DNA of 64,000 nt from Saccharothrix sp. NRRL B-16314. Lineage in GTDB: Bacteria > Actinomycetota > Actinomycetes > Mycobacteriales > Pseudonocardiaceae. Under the pieces are notes generated by a model. The model was not told where the DNA came from. It was given only the letters and a program-made list of their open reading frames with translations, and made no database searches. A program made the position numbers and the translations under genes. The stretch spans positions 496,001 to 560,000 of the forward strand of contig NZ_JNXC01000001.1 in the NCBI RefSeq assembly GCF_000716595.1, written 5' to 3'. Positions 43,764 to 54,204 of the stretch are shown one piece after another; position 1 is the stretch's first letter; the number at the start of each line of letters is the position of its first letter.

Positions 43764-44689
43764 CCGTCGAGGTCCTGACCGTCGGCCGGGTCGGGGTCGA
43801 CCTGTACCCGGAGCAGAGCGGCGTGCCGTTGGCGCAGGTGCGGACGTTCGCCCGGTCGTTGGGCGGGACGGCGACGAACGTGGCCGTGGCGGCGGCGCGG
43901 CTGGGCCGTTCTGCCGCGGTGCTGACCAAGGTCGGGCCGGACGGCTTCGGCCCCTACGTCCGTTCCGCGCTGGAGTCGTTCGGCGTCTCGTCCTCGTTCG
44001 TGGGAACCGCCCCGGACCTCCAGACCCCCGTCGTCTTCTGCGCGTTGGACCCACCGGAAGACCCACCGCTGCTCTTCTACCGCTCGCCCCTCGCCCCCGA
44101 CCTGTCCCTGACGCCGGACGACGTGCCGTGGGACGTGGTGGAGTCCGTGCCCGTGCTGTGGGTGACCGGAACGGGTGTGTCGGCGTCGCCGGCCCGTGAA
44201 ACGCAACGCCGAATCTTGGAACGCCGGGCCCGCCGCACCCACACCGTCCTGGACCTCGACCACCGCCCGATGTTCTGGCCGGACGTGCCGACCGCCCGTC
44301 GGGAGATCGGCTGGATGCTCGACCACGTCACGGTGGCCGTCGGGAACCGAGCGGAGGTGGAGGTGGCGGTGGGGACGGCCGATCCGGACGAGGCCGCCGC
44401 CCGCCTGCTGGCCCGGGGCGTCGAACTGGCGGTGGTGAAGAAGGGCGCGGAAGGCGTCCTCTTCGCGACCGAGGGGGAGTCGTGGACCATCCCGCCGCAC
44501 CGGGTGGACGTCGTGTGCGGCTTGGGTGCCGGCGACGCGTTCGGCGGTGCCCTGGCCCACGGTCTCCTGTCGGGCTGGGACCCGGTCCGGACCGCCCGCT
44601 ACGCGAACGTCGCCGGTGCCCTGGTGGCAGGTCGCCTGGCCTGCGCGGACGCCATGCCGACCCCGAGCGAGATCGAGGCGCACCTGTGA
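43760..44689 (+). CDS. iolC: 5-dehydro-2-deoxygluconokinase
   Basis: 309-residue PfkB kinase phosphorylating 5-dehydro-2-deoxy-D-gluconate in inositol degradation. Start [19 protein letters not shown], then [15 protein letters not shown] (about 34-48), [14 protein letters not shown] (IolC-specific 'DxDxRPxxW' region) and the catalytic [17 protein letters not shown] (about 253-269). Position between the transporter and iolB supports the assignment. Confidence 0.93.
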   Translation: MTVEVLTVGRVGVDLYPEQSGVPLAQVRTFARSLGGTATNVAVAAARLGRSAAVLTKVGPDGFGPYVRSALESFGVSSSFVGTAPDLQTPVVFCALDPPEDPPLLFYRSPLAPDLSLTPDDVPWDVVESVPVLWVTGTGVSASPARETQRRILERRARRTHTVLDLDHRPMFWPDVPTARREIGWMLDHVTVAVGNRAEVEVAVGTADPDEAAARLLARGVELAVVKKGAEGVLFATEGESWTIPPHRVDVVCGLGAGDAFGGALAHGLLSGWDPVRTARYANVAGALVAGRLACADAMPTPSEIEAHL

Positions 44690-44771
44690 GAACCGCCCGC
44701 CAGGCCCGCCGACCCGTCAGGACCCGGTCGGCCGCGGTGTTCGCCCGAACCCGAGTGGACGGCGGTGCGCA

Positions 44772-45704
44772 GTGATCACGGACGAGCGGTGGCGGCAGCT
44801 GCTGGACACCAGGGCGACGAACCCGGCCGCCGTCAGGTTGGCCTACCAAGCCCGCCGCCGACGCCAACGGCTGCTGTCCGACCAGGGCACCCTGTTCCTG
44901 GTCGCCGCCGACCACCCCGCGCGCGGTGCGCTGGGGGTCGGCGCCGACCCGTTGGCGATGGCCGACCGCCGCTCCCTGCTGGACCGCCTGCTCACCGCGC
45001 TGGCGAACCCGGCGGTGGACGGGGTGCTCGGCACGCCGGACGTGATCGAGGACCTGCTGCTCCTCGACGGCCTGCACGACAGGGTCGTCATCGGCTCCAT
45101 GAACCGCGGCGGCCTGGCCGGTGCGGACTGGGAGATAGACGACCGCTTCACCGCCTACGACCCCACGGCCATCGCGGGCAACGGGCTGGACGGCGGCAAG
45201 ATGCTGCTGAGGATGGTCGACTCCGACCCCGGGACCGTGCCCACGCTGGAGAGCTGCGCGGCGGCCGTGTCGGCGTTGGCGGAACGCGGGCTGATGGCGA
45301 TGGTCGAGCCGTTGCCGTACGCGCGGAACGCGTCGGGGAGCTTGGTGTTGCAGAAGGGCGCGGTGGCGTTGGCGCGGGCGGCGAGCGTTGCGGCAGGACT
45401 CGGGTCGACGTCGGCGTACACGTGGCTCAAGCTGCCGGCGTCCGCGGATGAGGTGTTGGACGCGACCACGTTGCCCGCATTGGTGCTCGGCGGTGTGCCG
45501 TCAGCTCGGCCAGAGGACGACCTCGCCTCCTGGGGCCGCTCCCTCCGTCACCCGACCGTGCGCGGGTTGGTGGTGGGGAGGGCGTTGCTGTACCCGCCGG
45601 ACGGTGATGTCGGCGCTGCGGTCGAAGCCGCGGCGCAGGTGCTGCGCAGCGCGCGGGAGTCGGCGAACGTGATCCGGGAGACACCCGAGCGGACCGGTGC
45701 GTGA
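44772..45704 (+). CDS. Class I aldolase-type TIM barrel (Cgl0158-like), probable inositol-pathway aldolase
   Basis: About 310 residues. LFLVVAADHPARGALGVG (about 37-54, DhnA/LacD-like start), LLDGLHDRVVIGSMNRGGL, NGLDGGKMLLRMV (probable Schiff-base Lys region) and LKLPASADEVLDATTLPALVLGG. It resembles the actinobacterial (beta/alpha)8 proteins found in inositol clusters and likely does the IolJ step, cleaving 2-deoxy-5-keto-gluconate 6-phosphate to DHAP and malonate semialdehyde. GTG 44772 fits the conserved N-terminus; an 82-bp gap follows iolC. Confidence 0.8.
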   Translation: MITDERWRQLLDTRATNPAAVRLAYQARRRRQRLLSDQGTLFLVAADHPARGALGVGADPLAMADRRSLLDRLLTALANPAVDGVLGTPDVIEDLLLLDGLHDRVVIGSMNRGGLAGADWEIDDRFTAYDPTAIAGNGLDGGKMLLRMVDSDPGTVPTLESCAAAVSALAERGLMAMVEPLPYARNASGSLVLQKGAVALARAASVAAGLGSTSAYTWLKLPASADEVLDATTLPALVLGGVPSARPEDDLASWGRSLRHPTVRGLVVGRALLYPPDGDVGAAVEAAAQVLRSARESANVIRETPERTGA

Positions 45705-45730
45705 TGAGGCCTGGGAAGGGGAGTGGGCGG

Positions 45731-46612
45731 ATGAGCCTGCATCGGCCGTTGGGGACCTTGTCGCGCGGTGAGAACGCCGTCGAGCTCACGCCCGACACCG
45801 CCGGCTGGCAGCGAGCCGGCCTGCGGGTACTGCTGCTGCACCCCGGAGGTTCGGTCGAGTTCGACACCGGCGACCACGAAGCGTTCGTCCTCCCGCTCTC
45901 CGGTGGCTGCGTGGTCGAGGTCGACGGTGAGCGGTTCGAGCTCGAAGGACGGGATTCCGTGTTCAGCCGGGTCTCGGACTTCGCATACGTCCCACGGGAT
46001 GCACGGGTTCGACTGTCCACAAAAGACGGTGTCGAGGTCGCACTGCCCACGGCGCGCTGCGAACGCAGGCTCGCACCGAAGTACGGCCCGGCCGAGAACG
46101 TCCCCGTCGAAGTCCGGGGCGCGGGCAGCGCCACCCGGCAGGTCACCAACTTCGGCGTCCCCGGCGTCTGGGACCACGCCGACCGCCTCATGGCCTGCGA
46201 GCTGATCACCCCGGACGGCAACTGGTCGTCCTACCCACCGCACAAGCACGACCACACCTGCGAAGTCGCCAACGAGGAGATCTACTACTTCCGCATCGCC
46301 GGCCGCGACAAGGTCACCCCGTCGCGTGAAGGTTTCGGCTTCCACCGCACCTACACCGACAACGGCGACGTGGACGAGAACGTCACCGTCCGCGACGGCG
46401 ACGTCTTCCTGATCCCCCGCGGCTACCACGGTCCGTGCGTCGCAGCCCCCGGCTACCCCATGTACTACCTGAACGTCCTGGCCGGCCCCGGCCCCCAGCG
46501 CTCGATGGCGTTCTGCGACGACCCCGCGCACACCTGGATCCGGGACACCTGGCCGAAGCAGCGACTCGACCCGCGCTGCCCCGTCACCACAGCCGAAGGA
46601 CGGGTGGAATGA
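45731..46612 (+). CDS. iolB: 5-deoxy-glucuronate isomerase
   Basis: 293-residue double cupin (KduI/IolB family). Metal-binding cupin motifs: PPHKHDHTCEVANEEIYYFRI (about 168-188) and VFLIPRGYHGPCVAAPGYPMYYLNVLAG. Converts 5-deoxy-glucuronate to 5-dehydro-2-deoxygluconate. ATG 45731 follows AAGGGGAG. Overlaps iolD by ATGA. Confidence 0.95.
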   Translation: MSLHRPLGTLSRGENAVELTPDTAGWQRAGLRVLLLHPGGSVEFDTGDHEAFVLPLSGGCVVEVDGERFELEGRDSVFSRVSDFAYVPRDARVRLSTKDGVEVALPTARCERRLAPKYGPAENVPVEVRGAGSATRQVTNFGVPGVWDHADRLMACELITPDGNWSSYPPHKHDHTCEVANEEIYYFRIAGRDKVTPSREGFGFHRTYTDNGDVDENVTVRDGDVFLIPRGYHGPCVAAPGYPMYYLNVLAGPGPQRSMAFCDDPAHTWIRDTWPKQRLDPRCPVTTAEGRVE

Positions 46613-48492
46613 GGCTCACCACCGCGCAAGCCCTGGTCCGCTGGATGCTCGCGCAACGAACCGAACTGCCCGGCGGCGCCGAATCGGCCAACGGCACCCA
46701 ACCGCCCGGCGGCACCGGGCACCCCCTCTTCCCCGGCGTGTTCGCGATCTTCGGCCACGGCAACGTCCTGGGCCTCGGCAACGCCCTCGAAGAAGCGCGC
46801 GACGAACTCCCCGTCTGGCGCGGCCACAACGAGCAGGGCATGGCGCTGGCCGCGGTCGGCATCGGCAAGGCCACCCACCGCCGCCAGGTCGGCGTCGCCA
46901 CCTCCTCCATCGGTCCCGGCGCGCTGAACATGGTCACCGCCGCCGGCGTCGCCCACGCCAACCGCCTGCCGCTGCTCCTCCTCCCCGGCGACACGTTCAC
47001 CAGCCGCGCGCCGGACCCGGTCCTCCAACAGGTGGAGCACTTCGGCGACCCGACGACCACCGTCAACGACGCGTTCCGCGCGGTCAGCCGGTACTTCGAC
47101 CGGATCACCCGCCCGGAGCAGCTGCTCAACGCCCTGCCGCAGGCCGCGCGCGTCCTCACCGACCCGGCCGACTGCGGACCGGTGGTCCTCGCGCTGCCAC
47201 AGGACGTCCAAGCCGAGTCGTTCGACTTCCCGGACTCCCTGTTCGCGACGGTCGTCCACCGCCCGCCCCGCCCGCGTTCGGACGTGCGCGCCCTCGTCGA
47301 GGCGTCCGAAGTCCTCCGCCGAGCCCGCCGACCGCTGCTGGTCCTGGGCGGCGGCGTGCGGTACTCCCGCGCCGCCGGCCGCGCGCTCCGCTTCGCCGAG
47401 CAGCACGCGATCCCGATCACCGAGACGACCGCCGGCCGCACCCTCGTCCCGCACGACCACCCGCTGCACGCCGGCCCCCTCGGCATCACCGGCTCGACCT
47501 CCGCGAACGCCCTGGCCGCCGAAGCCGACGTGGTGCTCGCCGTCGGCACCCGCCTCCAGGACTTCACCACCGCCTCCTGGACGGTGTTCGCGCCGGACGT
47601 CCGGATCATCGCGCTCAACGCCGCCCGGTACGACGCGGTGAAGCACGGTGCCCTGTCCGTGGTCGCCGATGCCGACGAGGGCCTGCGCGAGCTGACCGAC
47701 GTCCTGGACGACTGGCAAGCGGAACGGACCTGGGCCGCACGGGCGGCGCAGGAGCGGGCGAAGTGGGACGCGTACGTCGACGACCTGCGCGCACCCACCG
47801 GCGCGCCGACGTACGCGCAGGTGGTGGGCGTGGTGAACGACCTGGCCGCGCCGGAGGACTACGTGATGACGGCGTCCGGCGGCCTTCCCGGCGAGCTGAT
47901 CGGCGGCTGGCGCGCGGTGGGCGAGGCGACCATGGACGTCGAGTACGGCTTCTCGTGCATGGGCTACGAACTGGCCGGCGCGTGGGGTGCGGCGATCGTC
48001 CGGCCGGAAGGCGTCGTCACCACGCTCCTCGGCGACGGCTCGTACCTGATGCTCAACTCGGAGCTGTTCTCGGCGGCGTTCGCCGGGCACGGTTTCGTCG
48101 CCGTGGTGTGCGACAACGACGGTTACGCGGTGATCCAGCGCCTCCAGACCGGACAGGGCGGCGCGGGTTTCAACAACCTCTACGACGACGTGCGCACGGC
48201 TCACGCCCGACCACCGCGCACCGACTTCGCCGCGCACGCCGCCTCGATGGGCTGCGCCACGTTCGCGGTGGACGATCTCGAGAACCTCCGCGAGGCCTAT
48301 CGCGTGGCCCGTCGCGTGGCGAAGACGGAGCACCGCCCGGCCGTGGTCGTGATCCGCACGCGCCCGGACGCGTGGACGGACGCCGGCGCGTGGTGGGAGG
48401 TCGGCGTCCCGGAAGTCGCCCACCGCCCGGAGATCACCGCCGCGCACGACGAGGTGGCCGCCGGGAAGGCGAAGCAGCTCCGCTACCTCTGA
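46609..48492 (+). CDS. iolD: 3D-(3,5/4)-trihydroxycyclohexane-1,2-dione hydrolase
   Basis: 627-residue thiamine diphosphate enzyme, three-domain TPP fold: N-terminal PYR domain with WRGHNEQGMALAAVG (catalytic Glu, about residue 72), central domain LLVLGGGVRYSRA, and C-terminal PP domain with the ThDP/Mg motif LLGDGSYLMLNSEL. Opens the trione ring in inositol degradation. Last gene of the operon; the codons before its stop are tandemly repeated beyond it. Confidence 0.95.
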   Translation: MRLTTAQALVRWMLAQRTELPGGAESANGTQPPGGTGHPLFPGVFAIFGHGNVLGLGNALEEARDELPVWRGHNEQGMALAAVGIGKATHRRQVGVATSSIGPGALNMVTAAGVAHANRLPLLLLPGDTFTSRAPDPVLQQVEHFGDPTTTVNDAFRAVSRYFDRITRPEQLLNALPQAARVLTDPADCGPVVLALPQDVQAESFDFPDSLFATVVHRPPRPRSDVRALVEASEVLRRARRPLLVLGGGVRYSRAAGRALRFAEQHAIPITETTAGRTLVPHDHPLHAGPLGITGSTSANALAAEADVVLAVGTRLQDFTTASWTVFAPDVRIIALNAARYDAVKHGALSVVADADEGLRELTDVLDDWQAERTWAARAAQERAKWDAYVDDLRAPTGAPTYAQVVGVVNDLAAPEDYVMTASGGLPGELIGGWRAVGEATMDVEYGFSCMGYELAGAWGAAIVRPEGVVTTLLGDGSYLMLNSELFSAAFAGHGFVAVVCDNDGYAVIQRLQTGQGGAGFNNLYDDVRTAHARPPRTDFAAHAASMGCATFAVDDLENLREAYRVARRVAKTEHRPAVVVIRTRPDAWTDAGAWWEVGVPEVAHRPEITAAHDEVAAGKAKQLRYL

Positions 48493-48507
48493 GCTCCGCT
48501 ACCTCCG
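48476..48507. repeat. 16-bp tandem duplication across the iolD stop codon
   Basis: AGCTCCGCTACCTCTG (48476-48491) and AGCTCCGCTACCTCCG (48492-48507) differ at one base. The first unit holds the last codons and most of the iolD TGA; the second lies outside the gene. Confidence 0.85.
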
Positions 48508-48521
48508 AACGGCCCGGCAGG

Positions 48522-48896
48522 TCACAGGACGGCCGACGCCAAGGCGTCCGGAACGCCGAGGGCCCCGCTCAGCCGGGGCAGGGCGGGGCTGACCTCGTGC
48601 AGCACCGCGCGCAGCGGTCCGGCGGCCTCGGGGCGTTCCCACAGCATGGCGTGGATCGAACCGCGCCACTCGGTGGTGAACTCGGCCCGCGCGTGCTCCA
48701 GCCGCACCCGGGGCACCGCGACGAGCCGCAGGCGCGCCTCGTCCAACCGGGCGCTGACCAGCTCGAACAGGTCGGGCGCGAGCACCGCGACCACCCGCGC
48801 CCGCAGTTCGGGCCACTGCTCGGTGTCCACGGCGCCGGCGAGTGCGCCCGCGGCGGCACCGGCGAGCAGTCTCAGCGGTTCCTCGCGCACCTTCAC
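48522..48896 (-). CDS. Small helical protein of unknown function
   Basis: 124 residues, predicted all-helical and Ala/Leu/Glu/Arg-rich: VREEPLRLLAGAAAGALAGAV at the start and a regular amphipathic middle (FELVSARLDEARLRLVAVPRVRLEHARAEFTTEWRGS). The pattern is like short actinobacterial proteins beginning 'AAATGGTALVGAM' that accompany effector or conflict genes, but I cannot place it firmly. GTG follows GAGAGGGA. Convergent with iolD; downstream of a Crp-type regulator. Confidence 0.6.
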   Translation of the reverse strand: MKVREEPLRLLAGAAAGALAGAVDTEQWPELRARVVAVLAPDLFELVSARLDEARLRLVAVPRVRLEHARAEFTTEWRGSIHAMLWERPEAAGPLRAVLHEVSPALPRLSGALGVPDALASAVL

Positions 48897-48970
48897 GTCC
48901 CTCTCGTCCGTGTGCCGCCGATGCGCTGCGGACCGCACCGGCGCGAATTCCGCAGAATTGCGGCCTCGTG

Positions 48971-49678
48971 TCAGAACCCGGCGTATTTGCGCAGTCCGGC
49001 GAGATCCGGCACCAGCACGTCACGCCTGAGGTGACTCACCACCACCCCCGCCTTTCGCAGATCCGCGAACGCCTTCTCGGCCGTTCTGGGCTTCATCCCG
49101 GCGATGGAGGCGAGTTCCACCTTCGTCAACGGAATTCCCAACGTCCACCCGTGCGGCTCTTCCCGTCCGTAGGTCTGCACCAATTCGGCCAGCACCCGGG
49201 CCACCCGCTCGGAGGCGGGGTGGGACAGGAAATCGCGCCGGCGCTGGTTCGCCCAGCGCAGCCGGTCGTTGATCATCCCGATCAATTCGACGAACACGTC
49301 GTTGCGCCGGTGCAGGAACGTCATCAGCTCACCGCTGGTGATCAGCTTCGCGACCACGTCACCGCACGTGACGACGGTGGCGGAACGGGGTTTCTGGTCC
49401 AGCGCGGCCATTTCGCCGACGAGGTCCCCCGCGACCCTGATCGCGAGCAGCGCGGTGTCACCCGTCTCGTCCGTGGTCTGCACCTTGACCACGCCCTCGA
49501 GCAGGAGCAGGACATGAGTGTCCTTCGCATCCTGTTCGATGACCTCGCGGTCGGCCGTGTACCGCACGACCGTGCCGATGTTCAACAGCTCTTGTCGGGT
49601 GTTGTCTCGGAGTCGGCCCAGGAGGCTGTTGCTGGGCCACCCTGGATCCGGTGTCATCGTGGTCGGCATGGGCAGCAT
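48971..49678 (-). CDS. Crp/Fnr-family transcriptional regulator
   Basis: 235 residues: cyclic-nucleotide-binding beta barrel (VVRYTADREVIEQDAKDTHVLLLLEGVVKV, RVAGDLVGEMAALDQKPRSATVVTC with the GEMA phosphate-cassette-like segment, about 88-110), a dimer helix and a C-terminal winged helix (LTKVELASIAGMKPRTAEKAFADLRKAGVV). The cassette lacks the exact GExALL..RAA pattern, so the ligand may not be cAMP. Start uncertain: ATG 49678 follows an AGGA; ATG 49658 is an alternative. Confidence 0.88.
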   Translation of the reverse strand: MLPMPTTMTPDPGWPSNSLLGRLRDNTRQELLNIGTVVRYTADREVIEQDAKDTHVLLLLEGVVKVQTTDETGDTALLAIRVAGDLVGEMAALDQKPRSATVVTCGDVVAKLITSGELMTFLHRRNDVFVELIGMINDRLRWANQRRRDFLSHPASERVARVLAELVQTYGREEPHGWTLGIPLTKVELASIAGMKPRTAEKAFADLRKAGVVVSHLRRDVLVPDLAGLRKYAGF

Positions 49679-51067
<1,389 letters not shown>

Positions 51068-51079
51068 GGCCCGCTGCAA

Positions 51080-51117
51080 AGGTTGGGCTGCCGGTAGGAG
51101 AACCGGCAGCCCAACCT
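51080..51117. terminator. Bidirectional hairpin terminator
   Basis: 16-bp perfect stem AGGTTGGGCTGCCGGT (51080-51095) with its complement (51102-51117) and a 6-nt loop, between convergent oxidoreductase and DUF3073 genes. Confidence 0.88.
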
Positions 51118-51138
51118 CAGCAGCGGGTAGTGGATACG

Positions 51139-51324
51139 TCAGCGACGGTAGTCGTCGTAATCATCGTCCGACGGTTCGTCGAAGCGTTCATCGCTTCGGC
51201 GACCTGCGGCGGACTCGCCGCTGGACAGCTCGCGTTGCAAGGCGTCGACGTCGATGTTGTGAGAGCTGTATTTGAGCTCCCGCGCCACCTTGGTCTGCTT
51301 GGCCTTCGCTCGGCCGCGCCCCAT
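51139..51324 (-). CDS. DUF3073 family protein
   Basis: 61 residues, starting MGRGRAKAKQTKVARELKYS, the diagnostic N-terminus of DUF3073, with an acidic Asp/Tyr-rich C-terminus. Conserved throughout actinobacteria; M. tuberculosis Rv0810c sits beside purM. Function unknown; the basic head and acidic tail suggest nucleic-acid or ribosome association, which is inference. The ATG is preceded by GAGGGGG. Confidence 0.9.
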   Translation of the reverse strand: MGRGRAKAKQTKVARELKYSSHNIDVDALQRELSSGESAAGRRSDERFDEPSDDDYDDYRR

Positions 51325-51486
51325 GGCTCGACCCCCTCGCACAGGGACGGGGGCGGCCGGGGGAACGGCGGCCCCACTCGTCTCGACAACTAGTTCCTGG
51401 TAACTACCGTACCGTGTCGAAGGGGTTCCCCGCGACGCGGTAGGCGTGACACGCACCGCCAAATCCCGACATGGGAGGATGCGCGG

Positions 51487-52368
51487 GTGCCTCGACCGTT
51501 CGTCGCCTACCTCAGGGTGTACGAACCGCTGTCGGCTCTTGACGCACCGTTGGCCGATCAGGTGCGAAAAGCCCTGGAAAACGGGGCGTTGAGCCGTGCG
51601 GACGTCGGTGACCGCGAACGGGAGCTGTGGTTGCGATCACAGTTGGCCCGGCCGCGTCGCCTCCTGCCCGGTGAGCGGTCGGACGGACGCGTCTCCCCCG
51701 ACGCGCCGTTCGACGTGATGACCATCAGTCCAGCCGAGGTACCGGGCGAAGTCGGTCCGGGCCCCCTGGTCTGCCCCCTCGACCTCCGGGCCCGCTCGGC
51801 CGCCGCGCTGGTCGGGTTCCTCGCCACGTCAACCGGTCCGCTCCAGGACGAGGCCGTGTCGGTCGAGCCCGAGGCGATCCGCGCGCGGGCGTCCTCGGTG
51901 ATGGCCGAGCTGACCGGTGGGGCGGTGCACGTCATCTCCACCACCTGGACCGTGCCGCTGCCCTGGTTCGCCCTGGTCGACCCGGCCGCGCGGCGGGTGG
52001 TGCAGGCGCCGAAGGACGACCCGGAGCGCCAGGTGTCGTGGCGGGTGTCCATGGCGGACGCCCGGGAACGGGTGGCGCGGGCGCACGGCGTGGTGTCCCG
52101 GTCCCTGGGCGAGGCGGGTCCGGCCAAGGTGCTCGCGGACACCAAGCGCTGGCTCGACCACTTCTCGCCCGATTCGGCGGTGGAGCTCGACTACGGCGGC
52201 CTGGTGCAGCTGATCGACGACGAGGACCTGCTGGAGGACAGCTCGGCCACGGACGTGAACGCGATCGTGGACGCGCTGGAGGCCGGCGACGCCGAAGAAG
52301 TCGCCCTCCGCTACGAGCGGCTACGGGAGTTCTGGAGCGAGCTGGCGAGCCGCGAGCGGCACGGCTAG
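51487..52368 (+). CDS. Conserved actinobacterial protein of unknown function
   Basis: 293 residues, soluble: RPFVAYLRVYEPLSALDAPLADQVRKAL at the start, a middle with VHVISTTWTVPLPWFALVDPAARRV (about 150-174), and a charged C-terminus (VQLIDDEDLLEDSSATDVNAIVDALEAGDAEEVALRYERLREFW). No catalytic motif recognised. Divergent from DUF3073 and 3'-overlapping the convergent MFS gene by 48 bp. Confidence 0.75.
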   Translation: MPRPFVAYLRVYEPLSALDAPLADQVRKALENGALSRADVGDRERELWLRSQLARPRRLLPGERSDGRVSPDAPFDVMTISPAEVPGEVGPGPLVCPLDLRARSAAALVGFLATSTGPLQDEAVSVEPEAIRARASSVMAELTGGAVHVISTTWTVPLPWFALVDPAARRVVQAPKDDPERQVSWRVSMADARERVARAHGVVSRSLGEAGPAKVLADTKRWLDHFSPDSAVELDYGGLVQLIDDEDLLEDSSATDVNAIVDALEAGDAEEVALRYERLREFWSELASRERHG

Positions 52369-53520
52369 CAGCACGCGGGCGCCCACGGCCGCCGCAGCGG
52401 CCATCAGCAGGGCGGCGGGCCAGCCGATGCCGACCGCGACCCACCCGGCCAGCGGGGGCGTGACGGTCGCGCTCAGGTAGTTGGCCGTGTTCTGCATGCC
52501 GAGCGCGATCCCGACCCGGCCGGGCGGCGCCAGCTCACCGGCGGCGGTGATCGCGACCCCGTTCCAGCACAGCGCCAGGGCGGCGGTCGGCACGAGGACC
52601 GCCGCCAGCAGCCACACCGGCGCCTGGTCGAGGGCGGCGCACAGCGCGAACCCGACCGCGACCAGCACGCTCAGCACCTTCAGCGGTCCGACCCTGGTGG
52701 TCGACCGGTCCGACCACCAGCCGACCACCAGCCGACCCGCTCCGCCCGCGACCTGGGCGGCGGCGAACAACCCGGCCGCGAGCCCGACGGCGACGCCCCG
52801 GTGGTCGTGCAGGAGCTCCACCATCAGGGCGGCGGCGGTGAACTGCGGCACGACCAGTAGTCCGCTGGCCGCGCTGAGTCGCATCAAGGCCGGGTCCTTG
52901 AGCACGATCCCGTGCCGACCCGGACCGGAGCGCACGGCCCACGGCGGCTCCCGGACCAGCAGGGCGACGGCGACCGCCACGAACCCGGTGAAGCCCGCCA
53001 GCGCCAGGAACACCACCGGCACACCGGCCTGGAGCGCGATCACCGGCAGCGCCGCGGCGGCCAGCGCCGCACCGAGCGGGGTGGCGGTCTGCCGGAGGCC
53101 CATGGCGAACCCGCGGCGCTCGGCGGGGAACCAGGTCAGCACCGCACGGCCGCTGGCCGCGTTCACGCTCGCACCGAACATCCCGACGCCGACCAGCGCC
53201 AACCCGGCCACGACGGGCCCGTCGAAAGCCGCCAACGCGAGGCAGGAGGCGGCGCCGAACCCGCCGATGGCCATGACCAGCCGCTCACCGCGCCGGTCGG
53301 CCGCCGCGCCCCAGGGCACGAGGGTCAGCATCGTGCCCAGGTTGACCGCGCCCAGCAGCAGGCCGACCTGCGGCAGGGACAGCCCGAAGTGCTCCCGCAG
53401 CTGCGGGGTGATCGCCGGCAGGCCCAGGAACACCGCGGCGTTGGTGCCCTGCGCCACCGCGCCGACCGCGAGCACCACCCAGCGGTACCTCGGCGCGGCG
53501 GATCGTCGTAGTGCCATCAC
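52321..53520 (-). CDS. MFS transporter
   Basis: 399 residues, 12 predicted helices, with the inter-helix 2-3 motif A-like GAAADRRGERLV (about 71-82) and the repeat in the second half (VVGWWSDRSTTR). Similar to NarK/CynX-like or oxalate/formate-type MFS proteins. The substrate cannot be told; no regulator is adjacent. TAACGT lies 8 nt before the ATG, so possibly leaderless. Confidence 0.88.
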   Translation of the reverse strand: MMALRRSAAPRYRWVVLAVGAVAQGTNAAVFLGLPAITPQLREHFGLSLPQVGLLLGAVNLGTMLTLVPWGAAADRRGERLVMAIGGFGAASCLALAAFDGPVVAGLALVGVGMFGASVNAASGRAVLTWFPAERRGFAMGLRQTATPLGAALAAAALPVIALQAGVPVVFLALAGFTGFVAVAVALLVREPPWAVRSGPGRHGIVLKDPALMRLSAASGLLVVPQFTAAALMVELLHDHRGVAVGLAAGLFAAAQVAGGAGRLVVGWWSDRSTTRVGPLKVLSVLVAVGFALCAALDQAPVWLLAAVLVPTAALALCWNGVAITAAGELAPPGRVGIALGMQNTANYLSATVTPPLAGWVAVGIGWPAALLMAAAAAVGARVLLAVPLAARQLAPELP

Positions 53521-53562
53521 CGGCCACGTTAGGCGGCCGGTTCAGATTTTGGGACTGTGATC

Positions 53563-54183
53563 CTACTTCTTGGAACGACCGGGGTTGGTCGGCCAACCGC
53601 GCTCCGCGGCCAGCAGCTCGTCCACCGAGGCGCTGCCGTTCTGGTACCGGCCGGCGATCTCGGCGTTCAGGAAGTCGACCACGGCCTGCACCTCGCGCCG
53701 CCGTGACGACACCGAGGCCTCCTCGCCGATGAACACGCGCAGCGCCAGGTCCAACTTGTCGTCCGAGAGCGCGCTCACGTCCGACAGGTCGACGTCCGAC
53801 ACCAGCGCCTCGACGTGCCGCCGGTGCGCTTCCGCCCGGGACGGCTCCTGCGTCTGGTACCGGCCCAGACCGGTGGCCGGCCCGACCGCGTTCGACGCGA
53901 GGATGGTCGCCAGCTGGTCCACCACCGCCGAACCGCCCGACGTCCGCCGCTCCTGCTCGGCCCGCACGATGTCGATCCGCACGTGCAGCAGCCGCCGCAG
54001 GTACGACAGGTCGGTCTCCTCCTGCGCCGCCTCGTCGCGCAACGCGCGCACCTCGGCGAGCGGAAGTCGCTCGACCCCCTCCGCGTAGTCGGGGGCGAGC
54101 ACCCGGTCGATACGGCGGCGCCCGCCGGGGCGCACCTCGATCACGTACTCATCCTGCGGTAGTTCGTGTCCACCCGCCAACAC
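53563..54183 (-). CDS. rsiG: RsiG-family c-di-GMP-responsive anti-sigma(WhiG) protein
   Basis: 206 residues. RsiG binds c-di-GMP through E(X)3S(X)2R(X)3Q(X)3D motifs on two antiparallel helices and then sequesters the sporulation sigma factor WhiG. Here the second helix has EEASVSSRRREVQAVVD (about 155-171), an exact match. The first helix has ETDLSYLRRLLHVRID (about 56-71), matching except that His replaces Gln. Often annotated 'aerial mycelium formation protein'. Implies a sporulating, aerial-hyphae-forming host. GTG start after GGAAGCAGG. Confidence 0.85.
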   Translation of the reverse strand: MLAGGHELPQDEYVIEVRPGGRRRIDRVLAPDYAEGVERLPLAEVRALRDEAAQEETDLSYLRRLLHVRIDIVRAEQERRTSGGSAVVDQLATILASNAVGPATGLGRYQTQEPSRAEAHRRHVEALVSDVDLSDVSALSDDKLDLALRVFIGEEASVSSRRREVQAVVDFLNAEIAGRYQNGSASVDELLAAERGWPTNPGRSKK

Positions 54184-54204
54184 AAACCTGCTTCCAAAGT
54201 TGTC

